Shown: one piece after another, positions 35,454 to 44,815 of the stretch
How the letters are laid out: each line of letters opens with the position of its first letter
Position numbering within the stretch: the stretch's first letter is position 1
From: Bacillus renqingensis
GTDB taxonomy: Bacteria; Bacillota; Bacilli; Bacillales; Cytobacillaceae
NCBI RefSeq assembly: GCF_016464375.1
Contig: NZ_JADDIU010000003.1
Coordinates: 1 to 64,000, forward strand
Length of the DNA stretch: 64,000 nt
Direction of reading: 5' to 3'
Notes under the pieces: generated by a model
Database searches by the model: none
What the model was told of the DNA's origin: nothing
What the model saw: only the letters and a program-made list of their open reading frames with translations
Program-made: the position numbers and the translations under genes

Positions 35454-35486
35454 GCTAACGCCGGTTCCTCCCAGCGTTAGCTTTTT
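35454..35486 (+). terminator. Hairpin between comEB and comEC
   Basis: GCTAACGC (35454-35461), 12-nt loop, GCGTTAGC (35474-35481), then TTTTT. It should reduce transcription from comEA-comEB into comEC. Confidence 0.8.
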
Positions 35487-35510
35487 AAAAAAATAAGTGG
35501 AGTAGTAATT

Positions 35511-37838
35511 ATGAATGGAAAATATTTTTATTTTGCACTGGCTGCATTATTAGGTGTTTTAGCCGCAGTCATTAAGTTTCTCCCCTTCCTTTTGTTAGCC
35601 GTCTTGTACTTTTATGGATTACATCAATACAAAGGTTTTAAACAGCAGCAATTATTGCTGGTGATTGGGATTGCCATCCTCTTTGTCTGCTTAGGTCAAT
35701 GGGCTGTGTTACATAATAATTCCTCCATTCCAGAAGCGACATCCACATTCGTCCTCGAATATACCCAACTCCCTAAAATCGATGGTGACCTGCTGCAGAT
35801 TGAAGCAAGAGAGACACAATACAACGAAAAGTTACTCATCCGATATCAATTAAAATCAGAATTAGAAAAAGAAACAATGAAGCAACAAAATTTTTATCAA
35901 TGTTTGTGCCGGGTGTCAGGCACCATGTCGAAGCCAAAAATCGCTAAAAATCCCAATGGCTTTAATTATCGTGCTTATTTAGCTGCAAGAGATGTTTTTT
36001 GGATTGTTGAAATTCAAGGCAACCCGCTCCAAGATTGTACCCCGATTCAGTCGTCTCCATTTGTACTGATAAAACAGCTTCGTTTTCATGGCATTCGCTA
36101 TCTGGAGAGCCATTTTCCACCAAATATTGCTTCATTATCGGCGGCGTTAATTTTTGGTGACAGAAGTATGCTCGATCCCAATTTGCTTGATGCTTACCAA
36201 GGTACCGGCATTGTCCACCTGCTTGCCATCTCAGGATTGCATGTATCTCTACTTATAGGGATGGTTTTTTACTTGGGAATTAGAATAGGAATCACACGGG
36301 AATGGGTGACGAATCTTCTTCTTCTGTTGTTACCTATCTATGTCATCCTTACTGGGGCAGCACCATCGGTTATTCGTGCCGCCTTAATGATTTTCTTTGT
36401 TTTACTGACAATAAAGTGGAGGGGTTATTTAAAGCTGATGCCAATTGATGCCATAAGCATTGCATTTATGCTGTATGTAGGTATCAGTCCAATGGTGATA
36501 GTTGATGTTGGTTTTCAACTTTCTTTTTCTGTAAGTGCGGCAATCATCTTGGCTGCTCAACACATCCTGAAGGATTATCAAGGAAACAGCGTCAAAATGC
36601 TGGTAACCTCTTTCACGGCTCAATTAGCGGCACTGCCTTTTTTGCTGTACCATTTTTTTGAAATCTCACTCATCGGAATACTAGCCAATATGTTATATAT
36701 CCCGCTTTTTTCATTTGTTTATTTACCCGGTCTCTATCTGTTGTTTATTATTCAAATTTTTTTTGGAACCACCCCAATGATGCTGCTTCAGTTCTTTTTA
36801 ACGGTGATAAAATTATCAAACGATTTGATTACCTTCCTAGCTGATTACACTTTTTTCTCATTTATTCCTGGAAGACCTCATGTCGGACAGTTAGTCATTT
36901 ATATAGGGGTCATCTTAGCGCTTTTTTATCTTTGGGAAGTAAAGGTGTCTCCTAAACGGAAGCTGAAACTGTTGATTTTGAGCATAACGTTATTTACCCT
37001 TCAGCCTGTCTGGAATTGGATCAGCCCTTTTGGCGAGGTAACAATGATCGATGTAGGGCAAGGAGATAGTATCCTTATTCGGCTCCCATTTAGTAAGGGA
37101 AACTATCTTATTGATACCGGTGGGACAATGAACTTTAAGGAAGAATCATGGCGTAGGCGTGCTAAACCTTATGAGGTGGGAAGAGATGTGGTGGTCCCTT
37201 TTTTAAAAGGAAAGGGGATTACAACAATTGATAAATTAGTCCTGACCCATGGGGATATGGACCATATTGGCGGTGCTTTCGCCATCATCAACGAGTTAAA
37301 TGTCAAAGAAATATTGCTTCCTTCTGTGGCAGAGTCATCCGAAACGGAAAGGAGAATCATTTTGGAAGCCGAAAAGAAGAACATTCCCGTAATAAAGGTG
37401 GCGTCGGGAGATAAATGGCGCAGCGGGGAGGCAGAATTTACCATCCTAGCCCCGGAAAAGAATTTCTCGGGTGAACGAAACAGCGGATCTGTTACGATTT
37501 TTGCCAATATCGGAGGACTAAGCTGGTTTTTTGGTGGGGATCTCGATCAGGAGGGTGAAGAAAAAATAATTAAAAACTATCCAAATTTAACCGTCGATGT
37601 CCTTAAAGCAGGCCATCATGGCAGTAAAACATCCAGTGCTGAAAGCTTTATTCACCAAATAAAACCAAGAATCGCTTTGATTTCAGCGGGAGAAAACAAT
37701 CGATTTGGCCACCCCCATAAGGAGGTTTTGGAACGTTTGAAGCATGAGAATACAGATATTTTAAGAACGGATTTGCAAGGGGCAATCACCTATCGGTTTT
37801 ATCGTGGTAAAGGAACCTTTTCGACCTTTTTGCCATAG
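35511..37838 (+). CDS. comEC: ComEC, competence DNA channel/nuclease protein
   Basis: 775 aa. Several N-terminal membrane segments, an OB-like extracellular loop (about residues 80-180), the Competence domain with GIVHLLAISGLHVSLLIG, more membrane segments, and a C-terminal metallo-beta-lactamase domain (LTHGDMDHIGG, AGHHGSKTSS). It passes single-stranded DNA across the membrane. Codons for VSGTM at about residues 135-139 are identical over 17 nt (35912-35928) to the palindromic repeat. ATG 35511 behind AAGTGGAGTAG. Confidence 0.93.
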   Translation: MNGKYFYFALAALLGVLAAVIKFLPFLLLAVLYFYGLHQYKGFKQQQLLLVIGIAILFVCLGQWAVLHNNSSIPEATSTFVLEYTQLPKIDGDLLQIEARETQYNEKLLIRYQLKSELEKETMKQQNFYQCLCRVSGTMSKPKIAKNPNGFNYRAYLAARDVFWIVEIQGNPLQDCTPIQSSPFVLIKQLRFHGIRYLESHFPPNIASLSAALIFGDRSMLDPNLLDAYQGTGIVHLLAISGLHVSLLIGMVFYLGIRIGITREWVTNLLLLLLPIYVILTGAAPSVIRAALMIFFVLLTIKWRGYLKLMPIDAISIAFMLYVGISPMVIVDVGFQLSFSVSAAIILAAQHILKDYQGNSVKMLVTSFTAQLAALPFLLYHFFEISLIGILANMLYIPLFSFVYLPGLYLLFIIQIFFGTTPMMLLQFFLTVIKLSNDLITFLADYTFFSFIPGRPHVGQLVIYIGVILALFYLWEVKVSPKRKLKLLILSITLFTLQPVWNWISPFGEVTMIDVGQGDSILIRLPFSKGNYLIDTGGTMNFKEESWRRRAKPYEVGRDVVVPFLKGKGITTIDKLVLTHGDMDHIGGAFAIINELNVKEILLPSVAESSETERRIILEAEKKNIPVIKVASGDKWRSGEAEFTILAPEKNFSGERNSGSVTIFANIGGLSWFFGGDLDQEGEEKIIKNYPNLTVDVLKAGHHGSKTSSAESFIHQIKPRIALISAGENNRFGHPHKEVLERLKHENTDILRTDLQGAITYRFYRGKGTFSTFLP
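35912..35928 (+). repeat. Half copy of the palindromic repeat inside comEC
   Basis: GGTGTCAGGCACCATGT, an exact 17-nt match to one arm of the repeats at 4207, 22772 and 54134. Read in the same frame as the mtaB copy (VSGTM). The opposite arm is absent. Confidence 0.75.
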
Positions 37839-37853
37839 TATAAACCAAAGAAA

Positions 37854-37884
37854 AAAGAGACCGTCTCGTTTCCAGTCTCTTTGA
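37854..37884. terminator. Terminator after comEC (also usable for yqzM)
   Basis: AAAGAGAC (37854-37861) with GTCTCTTT (37875-37882); A-run on the left provides a T-run on the other strand. Confidence 0.65.
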
Positions 37885-37905
37885 TAACACTATGTAGCCG
37901 AACCG

Positions 37906-38040
37906 TTAAGAAGCAATGAGCTTAATGACTGTTGCAATAATAAACATGGTGGCGAAAAAACCAAATGACACGACAAATCCAACCCCTGAATCAATTGCAT
38001 CGTTACGAGTACTTTGCGGATTTTTTTCAAATTCGTTCAC
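37906..38040 (-). CDS. yqzM: YqzM small membrane protein
   Basis: 44 aa: MNEFEKNPQSTRNDAIDSGV, then one membrane segment (VSFGFFATMFIIATVIKLI). GTG 38040 lies behind ATAGGAGGGG. Almost the same as B. subtilis YqzM, in the same place and on the same strand after comEC. Associated with sporulation-era expression in Bacillus; function unknown. Confidence 0.9.
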   Translation of the reverse strand: MNEFEKNPQSTRNDAIDSGVGFVVSFGFFATMFIIATVIKLIAS

Positions 38041-38393
38041 AGTCTACCCCTCCTATTTCACATTATAGTATAAGCGAAATATAATAAAAAATCCAGCCCG
38101 CTTTGAATGGCTTTCCTTTACTGACAAGAGTTGTTATCATAGCTTACCCCAAGTAAGGCTACAATAAGGTTACTGACTTGTAGATTCCGTCTGATAGAAA
38201 GCAGTTCCTAGGGCTGTTTTCCCAGACGTTTATCATAGATCGGGAATTGGCATCAAAACACCGATTGTCAATTCCCTTTTCAATATGCTGCAGGTATACA
38301 TTGCCGCTGCTTTTCATTTTTCCTTATTACTTGTCAAATGGCCGCTGCTTTATTACGATAGTGTTGAGTGAAGTGAAGAGGAGCTCTGGACAA
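38041..38393. other. 353-nt gap before holA, one hairpin, no gene found
   Basis: No convincing ORF on either strand. An inverted repeat at about 38242-38281 (GGGAATTG ... CAATTCCC then CTTTT) resembles a terminator, which would imply a transcript starting upstream, but no clear promoter was found. Confidence 0.5.
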
Positions 38394-39410
38394 ATGGTAT
38401 TAGAAGCCTGGCGGAAAATTAAACAAAAGCACATTTCTCCTGTATACTTAGTATACGGAGCGGAATCCTTCTTAATTAACGAAACGAAAATGCTGCTTCT
38501 TAATCAGGTTTTGACGGAGGAAGAAAAGGATTTTAATTTTGCGGTCTATGATTTAGGGGAAACACCAATTGAAATCGCAATCGAGGATGCAGAGACTTTT
38601 CCTTTTTTAGGGGAAAGGAAAGTTATCTTTTTACATAATCCAACATTTTTAACGTCCGAAAAAACGAAGGATAAAGTTGATCATGATTTATCAAGATTTG
38701 AAGCCTATTTACAACAACCGGCACCTTACACGGTCATGGTTGTTTCAGCACCATATGAAAAATTAGATGAGCGAAAGAAATTGACAAAAGAGCTGAAACG
38801 AAAAGCGGAAGTAGTAGAAGCTAAGAAATTAAAAGAGCATGACTTCAAAACTTGGATTAGGAGTCAAGCCCAGTCCCGTGGGTTTGAAATTGATGAAGAT
38901 GCCATTGAGCGCTTGCTTGCCTTGGTGGGAACGAATATGTTTATGATTTCAAGTGAATTGGAGAAAATTTCCTTATATGCCGCTAAGGAAAATAGAATTG
39001 ATTATCAGCTTGTGGAAAAATTAGTGGCTAAATCGCTGGAGCAGAATATTTTTACCCTTGTTGAAAAGGTCGTCCAGCGAAGGCTGGATGAAGCATTAAG
39101 GATTTATTATGATTTGTTAAAGCAAAATGAGGAACCGATTAAAATTCTGGCACTCTTAGCCGGACAATTCCGCTTGATCTATCAAGTAAAGGAGCTTACG
39201 CGCAGGGGATATGGGCAGCAGCAAATTGCCGGCTATCTAAAAACCCATCCGTTCCGTGTAAAGCTTGCCATTGGGCAGGCAGCCGGATTTTCCGATGAAG
39301 AATTAGCCCATTTCATTGCTCTTCTTGCTGAAGCGGATTACCAAATGAAAACCGGGGGCATGAATAAATCATTGTTGATTGAGATGCTATTGTTCCGTCT
39401 AAAGAAATAA
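38394..39410 (+). CDS. holA: DNA polymerase III delta subunit
   Basis: 338 aa. Starts MVLEAWRKIKQKHISPVYLV and contains YGAESFLINE, SAPYEKLDERKKLTKELK and LLKQNEEPIKILALLAGQFR, closely matching B. subtilis HolA (YqeN). It opens the sliding clamp within the clamp loader. The open frame runs 49 codons further upstream (to 38247), but that part has no family match and covers the gap hairpin; ATG 38394 has GAGGAG 10 nt upstream. Confidence 0.93.
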   Translation: MVLEAWRKIKQKHISPVYLVYGAESFLINETKMLLLNQVLTEEEKDFNFAVYDLGETPIEIAIEDAETFPFLGERKVIFLHNPTFLTSEKTKDKVDHDLSRFEAYLQQPAPYTVMVVSAPYEKLDERKKLTKELKRKAEVVEAKKLKEHDFKTWIRSQAQSRGFEIDEDAIERLLALVGTNMFMISSELEKISLYAAKENRIDYQLVEKLVAKSLEQNIFTLVEKVVQRRLDEALRIYYDLLKQNEEPIKILALLAGQFRLIYQVKELTRRGYGQQQIAGYLKTHPFRVKLAIGQAAGFSDEELAHFIALLAEADYQMKTGGMNKSLLIEMLLFRLKK

Positions 39411-39440
39411 AAAACGATTCCCATTCGGGAATCGTTTTTT
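39409..39440. terminator. Bidirectional terminator between holA and rpsT
   Basis: AAAAAACGATTCCC (39409-39422), ATTC loop, GGGAATCGTTTTTT (39427-39440). 14-bp perfect stem with T-runs on both strands. Confidence 0.92.
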
Positions 39441-39478
39441 ATTGTGTATCCGGCACGGCACTATGGCGCGGGCGCTGC

Positions 39479-39739
39479 TTATAAACTGTTTGCTTTTTTC
39501 ATTAGACGTGATTTTTTACGGGCAGCTGCGTTTTTGTGGATTAAACCTTTTGTCGCAGCCTTGTCTAATTTGCTAGTAGCAGCAGCTAGTGCTTCTTTTG
39601 CCGCTGCAGCATCGTTAAGAGTAACCGCAGCTTCTACTTTTTTAACAGCAGTACGCATAGCAGATTTTGTCATTGTATTTTGAGCATTACGAGCTTCACT
39701 TGTTTTTACACGCTTGATAGCAGACTTAATATTAGGCAT
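39479..39739 (-). CDS. rpsT: Ribosomal protein S20
   Basis: 86 aa, helical and rich in Ala and Lys ([18 protein letters not shown]; ends [14 protein letters not shown]). Binds 16S rRNA in the 30S body. ATG 39739 follows AGGAGGTGAATGGA; the in-frame GTG three codons earlier is part of that site. Monocistronic, on the minus strand as in B. subtilis. Confidence 0.96.
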   Translation of the reverse strand: MPNIKSAIKRVKTSEARNAQNTMTKSAMRTAVKKVEAAVTLNDAAAAKEALAAATSKLDKAATKGLIHKNAAARKKSRLMKKANSL

Positions 39740-39817
39740 TCCATTCACCTCCTACAAAGAATCGAGACTATATGAACTCGACTAAAAAACTTCCTAAACT
39801 TATTAGCAACAAGAGAT

Positions 39818-39846
39818 ATTTTATCAAACGGTAACCTATATTGCAA
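39818..39846 (-). promoter_or_regulatory. Sigma-A promoter of rpsT
   Basis: Minus-strand TTGCAA (39841-39846), 17-nt spacer, TAAAAT (39818-39823). Gives an untranslated leader of about 75 nt with a weak TCGAG/CTCGA hairpin. Confidence 0.65.
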
Positions 39847-39878
39847 TAAAGAATTCAACCGCTATTAAAGTTAAACCT

Positions 39879-39908
39879 GCATGTTTTATTCAAATAAGGG
39901 CAAAAATA
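39879..39908 (+). promoter_or_regulatory. Forespore (sigma-F/sigma-G type) promoter of gpr
   Basis: GCATG (39879-39883, consensus GYATA), a 15-nt spacer, and GGCAAAAATA (39899-39908), which fits GGnnAnAnTR fully. gpr is known to be forespore-expressed. It sits 37 nt before the start codon and overlaps no other gene. Confidence 0.65.
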
Positions 39909-39944
39909 GGGAATAGTTTCTAACTGTATAGGAGTGAATAACCG

Positions 39945-41063
39945 ATGAAAGAGACAATAGACTTAAGCAAGTATTCTGTGCGAACAGATTTGGCTATTGA
40001 AGCAAGGGAAATGCTCATTGCTGAAAAATCTGTTGACGAAGAGGAAAACCTCTCCCAGATTGAAGGCATTACTATTAAAGAAAAAGAGGTTGACAATGTA
40101 AACATCTCTTTAGTTGAGGTAATGAAACAGGGGGAAGAACAGCTTGGTAAAAAAGCCGGAAGATATTTAACACTGGAAGTGCAAGGGATACGTGAGCAAG
40201 ATACAAACGTTCAGCAGAAAACGGGTGAAATTTTCGCTCGGGAATTTGCTCATTTCTTAGACAGTCTTGGGATTAAAAAAACGGATTCCTGCCTTGTGGT
40301 TGGGCTGGGGAATTGGAATGTGACTCCTGATGCCCTTGGACCGATGGTTTGCGAAAACCTGCTCATTACCCGTCATCTCTTTCAACTGCAACCAGAAAAT
40401 GTAGAAGCGGGTTACCGCCCTGTCAGTGCATTAGCTCCCGGTGTAATGGGGCTGACTGGAATAGAGACCAGCGATATTATCTTTGGTGTAGTGGAAAAAA
40501 CGAAACCTGATTTTGTCATTGCCATCGATGCCTTGGCATCAAGATCGATTGAACGGGTAAATTCAACTATCCAAATTTCCGATACTGGGATTCATCCTGG
40601 CTCAGGGGTGGGAAATAAACGCAAGGAGCTTAGTAAGGACACGCTCGGGGTGCCTGTGATTGCGATAGGAATCCCCACGGTGGTGGATGCTGTCTCGATT
40701 ACGAGCGATACGATTGATTTCATTCTAAAGCATTTCGGCAAAGAGCTTAAGGAAGGCAATCGCCCATCAAGAGCGCTTGCACCGGCAGGGATGAGTTTCG
40801 GCGAACGGCGGAAACTGGTGGAGGAGGATTTACCGGACGAAAAGCATCGAAAAACGTTTCTTGGTATTATCGGCACATTGGACGATGATGAAAAGAGAAG
40901 GTTGATTTACGAGGTGTTATCGCCGCTCGGTCATAATTTGATGGTGACCCCGAAGGAAGTGGATGTTTTCATTGAGGACATGGCCAATTTAATTGCCAAT
41001 GGCTTGAATGCCTCCCTCCACAGTTCAGTTGATCAGGATAATGCCGGGTTTTACACAAGATAA
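39945..41063 (+). CDS. gpr: GPR, spore germination protease
   Basis: 372 aa. Degrades small acid-soluble spore proteins at germination. An N-terminal propeptide ([20 protein letters not shown]) precedes the mature enzyme, with TRTDLA-like autoprocessing context and the core [28 protein letters not shown]. Sits before spoIIP as in B. subtilis; forespore-type promoter upstream. The 41064-41244 gap after it has an unusual hairpin (CCTCATAAA/TTTATGAGG at 41124-41144) without a T-run. Confidence 0.95.
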   Translation: MKETIDLSKYSVRTDLAIEAREMLIAEKSVDEEENLSQIEGITIKEKEVDNVNISLVEVMKQGEEQLGKKAGRYLTLEVQGIREQDTNVQQKTGEIFAREFAHFLDSLGIKKTDSCLVVGLGNWNVTPDALGPMVCENLLITRHLFQLQPENVEAGYRPVSALAPGVMGLTGIETSDIIFGVVEKTKPDFVIAIDALASRSIERVNSTIQISDTGIHPGSGVGNKRKELSKDTLGVPVIAIGIPTVVDAVSITSDTIDFILKHFGKELKEGNRPSRALAPAGMSFGERRKLVEEDLPDEKHRKTFLGIIGTLDDDEKRRLIYEVLSPLGHNLMVTPKEVDVFIEDMANLIANGLNASLHSSVDQDNAGFYTR

Positions 41064-41244
41064 GCCTTGCTAATAAGAGAAAAGTGTCCCCATAACAAGG
41101 TTGCTAAAAGGAGTCTCTGTTGTCCTCATAAAAGGTTTATGAGGATAACAATGTTCCGAAAAGGATTTCATCAAATGAAAAGTGGTTCTACCAACTCTAG
41201 TAATGGCATAGGATTTACTAGAATCTGTTTTACGAGGTGGAACT

Positions 41245-42432
41245 ATGAAAACAAAAGGAACTTTTGTCATTGTTCAAGGGACAAGCTTACTAAAAGCCGC
41301 AGCCGCGTTACTTCTATTCATGCTATTGATTTTTTCTATTAGTGGGCTATTAACCTCGTTAAAGCCACAATACCGATTAACTTCTACTTCTGTGAATCAA
41401 GCAGCAACAAATGTGAACGGAAAACTGTTGTATCAATTGATGGGCTGGGAGAATCATCATTTTTTAGCGGTCAAGCCCGATGCAGAGTATCCAAAATTAA
41501 CAAATATAGTATTTAAGCTGGCTAGTAATATTAATTTAGATGACCCACGCAGCTTACTTGGACGGGAGCTGCCTGGTTTCTACCAATTTGATGGCCAAAT
41601 TCTCGTTGCCGGTGAAGGGACAAACTATACGAACATGCCAATGGAATCGGCTCCGCCGGTTGAGATTATGAAAGCAGAGCGCGAGGCAGCACTGCAGAAT
41701 TTAGAGGATTTAGACAAAAAGGAAGAAAAGAAGACTTCTCCAGTACCGGGACAAACAACTGGGAAGAGAAAGATTGTTTATTTTTATTTCACACATAATC
41801 GTGAATCATATTTGCCATATCTTAAAGGCGTAAATGACCCTGACTTGGCTTATCATTCGCAAATCAATGTAACCAAAATCGGAGACTATTTAAAAACGAG
41901 TCTTGAAAATCGAGGAATTGGAACTTTTGTTGATAAAACAGACATTCAAGCGAACTTAAATAAAAAAGGATGGAAATACCCTCAATCTTACCAAGAATCA
42001 CGGACAGTTGTCCAAGCAGCTATGGCATCCAATCGAGATTTACAATATTTTATTGATATCCATCGAGATGCAAGCCGCAAAAAAGCATCAACTGCTACTA
42101 TCAATGGAAAGCCGTATGCAAAGCTAGCCTTTATCATTGGTGGGAGAAATCCTAATTATGAAAAAAACGTAAAACTAGCGAAGGACCTTCATACCCTCCT
42201 ACAAAAAAAATATAAAGGTTTAAGCCGAGGCGTTATTGTGAAACACGAAGGAAATGGGGTCTATAATCAAAACCTTTCAGGAAAATCGATATTGATTGAA
42301 TTCGGCGGAGTAGATAATACGTTCGAAGAATTAAACCGTTCGGCAGATGCCCTTGCAGATGTCTTCAGTGACTTTTACTGGCAGGCGGAAAAAGTGAATA
42401 AAGATAGGGATCAATTAACAAATAAACAATAG
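41245..42432 (+). CDS. spoIIP: SpoIIP, engulfment amidase/endopeptidase
   Basis: 395 aa. A cytoplasmic N-terminus and one membrane segment (LLKAAAALLLFMLLIFSISGL), then an amidase domain with YFYFTHNRESYLPYL, FIDIHRDASRKK and SILIEFGGVDNTFEE; zinc ligands His, Glu and His can be placed there. Works with SpoIID and SpoIIM to drive engulfment. ATG 41245 follows GAGGTGGAACT. yqxA follows after 15 nt. Confidence 0.95.
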   Translation: MKTKGTFVIVQGTSLLKAAAALLLFMLLIFSISGLLTSLKPQYRLTSTSVNQAATNVNGKLLYQLMGWENHHFLAVKPDAEYPKLTNIVFKLASNINLDDPRSLLGRELPGFYQFDGQILVAGEGTNYTNMPMESAPPVEIMKAEREAALQNLEDLDKKEEKKTSPVPGQTTGKRKIVYFYFTHNRESYLPYLKGVNDPDLAYHSQINVTKIGDYLKTSLENRGIGTFVDKTDIQANLNKKGWKYPQSYQESRTVVQAAMASNRDLQYFIDIHRDASRKKASTATINGKPYAKLAFIIGGRNPNYEKNVKLAKDLHTLLQKKYKGLSRGVIVKHEGNGVYNQNLSGKSILIEFGGVDNTFEELNRSADALADVFSDFYWQAEKVNKDRDQLTNKQ

Positions 42433-42447
42433 AAAGAAGGGATGTTT

Positions 42448-42774
42448 ATGAAAATGTTCATGTTAAAAAGCTGCCTACTAGCAGCGTTAATGTTTATCGC
42501 AGTGTTAACGGGAATGGAACTGGCGAATAACGGAATTCACAAAATAAAGGGCTATGATGACTCGAACTTTCAAAATGTCGTTTCCATTCATGAAAACGAT
42601 AAAGATTTTCATGCAACATTCCTCGGCAATGATATTACAAGTCATGATATCGAAGCCAAAAAGAAAAAATTGGAGGAAATCAGTGCCTGTAATTTCTTCT
42701 CCTCAATGGGGAAAAAAATGTCTGATGGATTATCAAAGGCATCGGAAAAACTCATTCAACGTATTTCAGAGTAG
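42448..42774 (+). CDS. yqxA: YqxA-like small membrane protein
   Basis: 108 aa. An N-terminal membrane segment ([17 protein letters not shown]), then a charged extracellular region. In B. subtilis yqxA follows spoIIP; its role is unknown. ATG 42448 is 7 nt after GAAGG; the earlier ATG 42442 touches that site. Same order here, so probably sporulation-linked. Confidence 0.8.
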   Translation: MKMFMLKSCLLAALMFIAVLTGMELANNGIHKIKGYDDSNFQNVVSIHENDKDFHATFLGNDITSHDIEAKKKKLEEISACNFFSSMGKKMSDGLSKASEKLIQRISE

Positions 42775-42780
42775 AAAAAA

Positions 42781-42805
42781 GCGGCACCAAAATGGTGCCG
42801 CTATT
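42781..42805 (+). terminator. Hairpin after yqxA
   Basis: GCGGCACC, AAAAT loop, GGTGCCGC, then TATTC. The T-run is poor. Confidence 0.5.
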
Positions 42806-42886
42806 CAAATTTCGTTGAATGTTGAAAGTCCTGCTGATATAATCAAGAATAGTTTACGTGTGGCGTGTATAGTAGGAGTGAACGAC

Positions 42887-44722
42887 ATGAACAGAGAAGA
42901 TAGACTTAAACGGCAATCCAAAATCAGAAATTTCTCGATTATTGCCCATATTGACCACGGAAAATCAACATTGGCGGATCGTATATTGGAGAAGACCAAT
43001 GCCTTATCCTCCCGTGAAATGAAAGAGCAGCTGCTAGATTCGATGGATTTGGAAAGAGAACGCGGGATTACCATCAAGTTAAATGCTGTCCAATTAAGCT
43101 ACAAGGCAAAAGATGGAGAAGAATATATTTTTCATTTAATTGATACACCAGGACACGTCGACTTTACGTACGAGGTTTCCCGCAGTCTTGCTGCCTGTGA
43201 AGGGGCTATTCTGGTCGTCGACGCAGCCCAGGGAATCGAAGCACAGACATTAGCCAACGTATATTTGGCACTCGATAATGATTTGGAAATTTTGCCGGTC
43301 ATCAATAAAATTGATCTGCCAAGCGCTGATCCTGAAAGGGTCCGTCATGAAATTGAAGATGTGATTGGACTGGATGCCAGTGAGGCTGTTTTAGCTTCTG
43401 CTAAAGCGGGTATCGGAATCGAGGAGATTTTAGAGCAGGTTGTTAAAAGCGTCCCAGCTCCTGCGGGAGATCCCGACGCGCCGTTGAAGGCATTGATTTT
43501 CGATTCATTATATGATGCCTATCGCGGTGTAATTGTCTATATTCGCATAATGGATGGGACTGTTAAGGTTGGCGATAAAATTAAAATGATGGCCACCGGT
43601 GCAGAGTTTGAAGTAACGGAAGTCGGAGTTCATAATCCAAAGGAAGTGCCTTGCGGCGAGTTAACCGTTGGTGATGTCGGCTATCTGGCGGCGTCCATTA
43701 AACATGTTGGCGACACCCGTGTTGGTGATACCATCACCTTTGCGAAAAATGGGGCAACCGAACCGCTGCCAGGATATCGTAAGCTTAATCCAATGGTTTA
43801 TTGTGGGTTATACCCTATTGATACAGCGAAATTTAACGACTTGCGTGAAGCGCTTGAAAAACTTCAGTTAAATGACTCTGCACTGCAGTTTGAACCGGAA
43901 ACATCACAGGCACTTGGCTTCGGTTTCCGCTGCGGATTTTTAGGACTTCTTCATATGGAAATCATTCAGGAGCGGATTGAGCGGGAATTCAAAATTGATT
44001 TAATTACCACGGCACCAAGTGTTATTTACCATGTTCACATGACAGATGGCAAACAAATCAATGTCGATAACCCGTCTAATATGCCGGACCCGCAGAAAAT
44101 TGACCGTGTCGAGGAACCGTATGTAAAAGCAACAATGATGTCGCCGAATGATTATGTCGGTGCAATTATGGAACTTTGCCAGCAAAAGCGCGGTCATTTT
44201 GTTGACATGCAGTATTTAGATGAAAACCGTGTCAGCATCATTTACGAAATTCCTTTAGCAGAAATCGTTTATGATTTCTTTGACCAACTGAAATCAAATA
44301 CAAGAGGGTATGCTTCATTTGACTACGAACTTATCGGTTATCAACCATCGAAGCTGGTTAAAATGGATATATTGTTAAACAATGAGAAGGTAGATGCCTT
44401 AAGCTTTATCGTTCATAAGGATTTTGCTTATGAGCGGGGGAAAGTAATCGTTGAAAAATTAAAGGATTTAATTCCGAGACAGCAGTTTGAAGTTCCCGTA
44501 CAGGCAGCTATCGGCACAAAGATTGTTGCCCGCTCGTCGATTAAAGCCATGCGTAAAAACGTGCTGGCGAAATGTTACGGCGGTGATATCTCCCGTAAAC
44601 GCAAGCTTCTTGAAAAGCAAAAAGAAGGTAAAAAGCGTATGAAACAGGTTGGTTCTGTTGAAGTGCCGCAAGAAGCGTTTATGGCCGTCTTAAAAATGGA
44701 CGAGAACCATTCAAAAAAATAA
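42887..44722 (+). CDS. lepA: Elongation factor 4 (LepA)
   Basis: 611 aa translational GTPase. P-loop [13 protein letters not shown], switch [16 protein letters not shown], and the LepA-specific C-terminal domain ([19 protein letters not shown]). Acts on stalled or assembling ribosomes. ATG 42887 after TAGGAGTG; the open frame runs back to 42554 over yqxA in another frame, and is rejected. Confidence 0.97.
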   Translation: MNREDRLKRQSKIRNFSIIAHIDHGKSTLADRILEKTNALSSREMKEQLLDSMDLERERGITIKLNAVQLSYKAKDGEEYIFHLIDTPGHVDFTYEVSRSLAACEGAILVVDAAQGIEAQTLANVYLALDNDLEILPVINKIDLPSADPERVRHEIEDVIGLDASEAVLASAKAGIGIEEILEQVVKSVPAPAGDPDAPLKALIFDSLYDAYRGVIVYIRIMDGTVKVGDKIKMMATGAEFEVTEVGVHNPKEVPCGELTVGDVGYLAASIKHVGDTRVGDTITFAKNGATEPLPGYRKLNPMVYCGLYPIDTAKFNDLREALEKLQLNDSALQFEPETSQALGFGFRCGFLGLLHMEIIQERIEREFKIDLITTAPSVIYHVHMTDGKQINVDNPSNMPDPQKIDRVEEPYVKATMMSPNDYVGAIMELCQQKRGHFVDMQYLDENRVSIIYEIPLAEIVYDFFDQLKSNTRGYASFDYELIGYQPSKLVKMDILLNNEKVDALSFIVHKDFAYERGKVIVEKLKDLIPRQQFEVPVQAAIGTKIVARSSIKAMRKNVLAKCYGGDISRKRKLLEKQKEGKKRMKQVGSVEVPQEAFMAVLKMDENHSKK

Positions 44723-44731
44723 CACCAGCAG

Positions 44732-44771
44732 GAGGTTGGTCACGAATTTAACGTGGTTCTAACCTCTTTCT
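44732..44771 (+). terminator. Terminator after lepA
   Basis: GAGGTT (44732-44737) with AACCTC (44761-44766), inner stem GTCACG/CGTGGT, then TTTC. Confidence 0.55.
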
Positions 44772-44815
44772 TATTCGTAAGATGTACAGGGAAACAGGGA
44801 AGGAAGGTGAACCAT

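Noticed and set aside
38247..38393. N-terminal extension of holA by 49 codons
   Set aside because: The extension has no match to the family, reads through a hairpin, and an ATG with an upstream GAGGAG gives the usual protein length.
42554..42886. Long N-terminal extension of lepA
   Set aside because: It overlaps yqxA in another frame; LepA starts at [20 protein letters not shown] with its own ribosome binding site and normal length.
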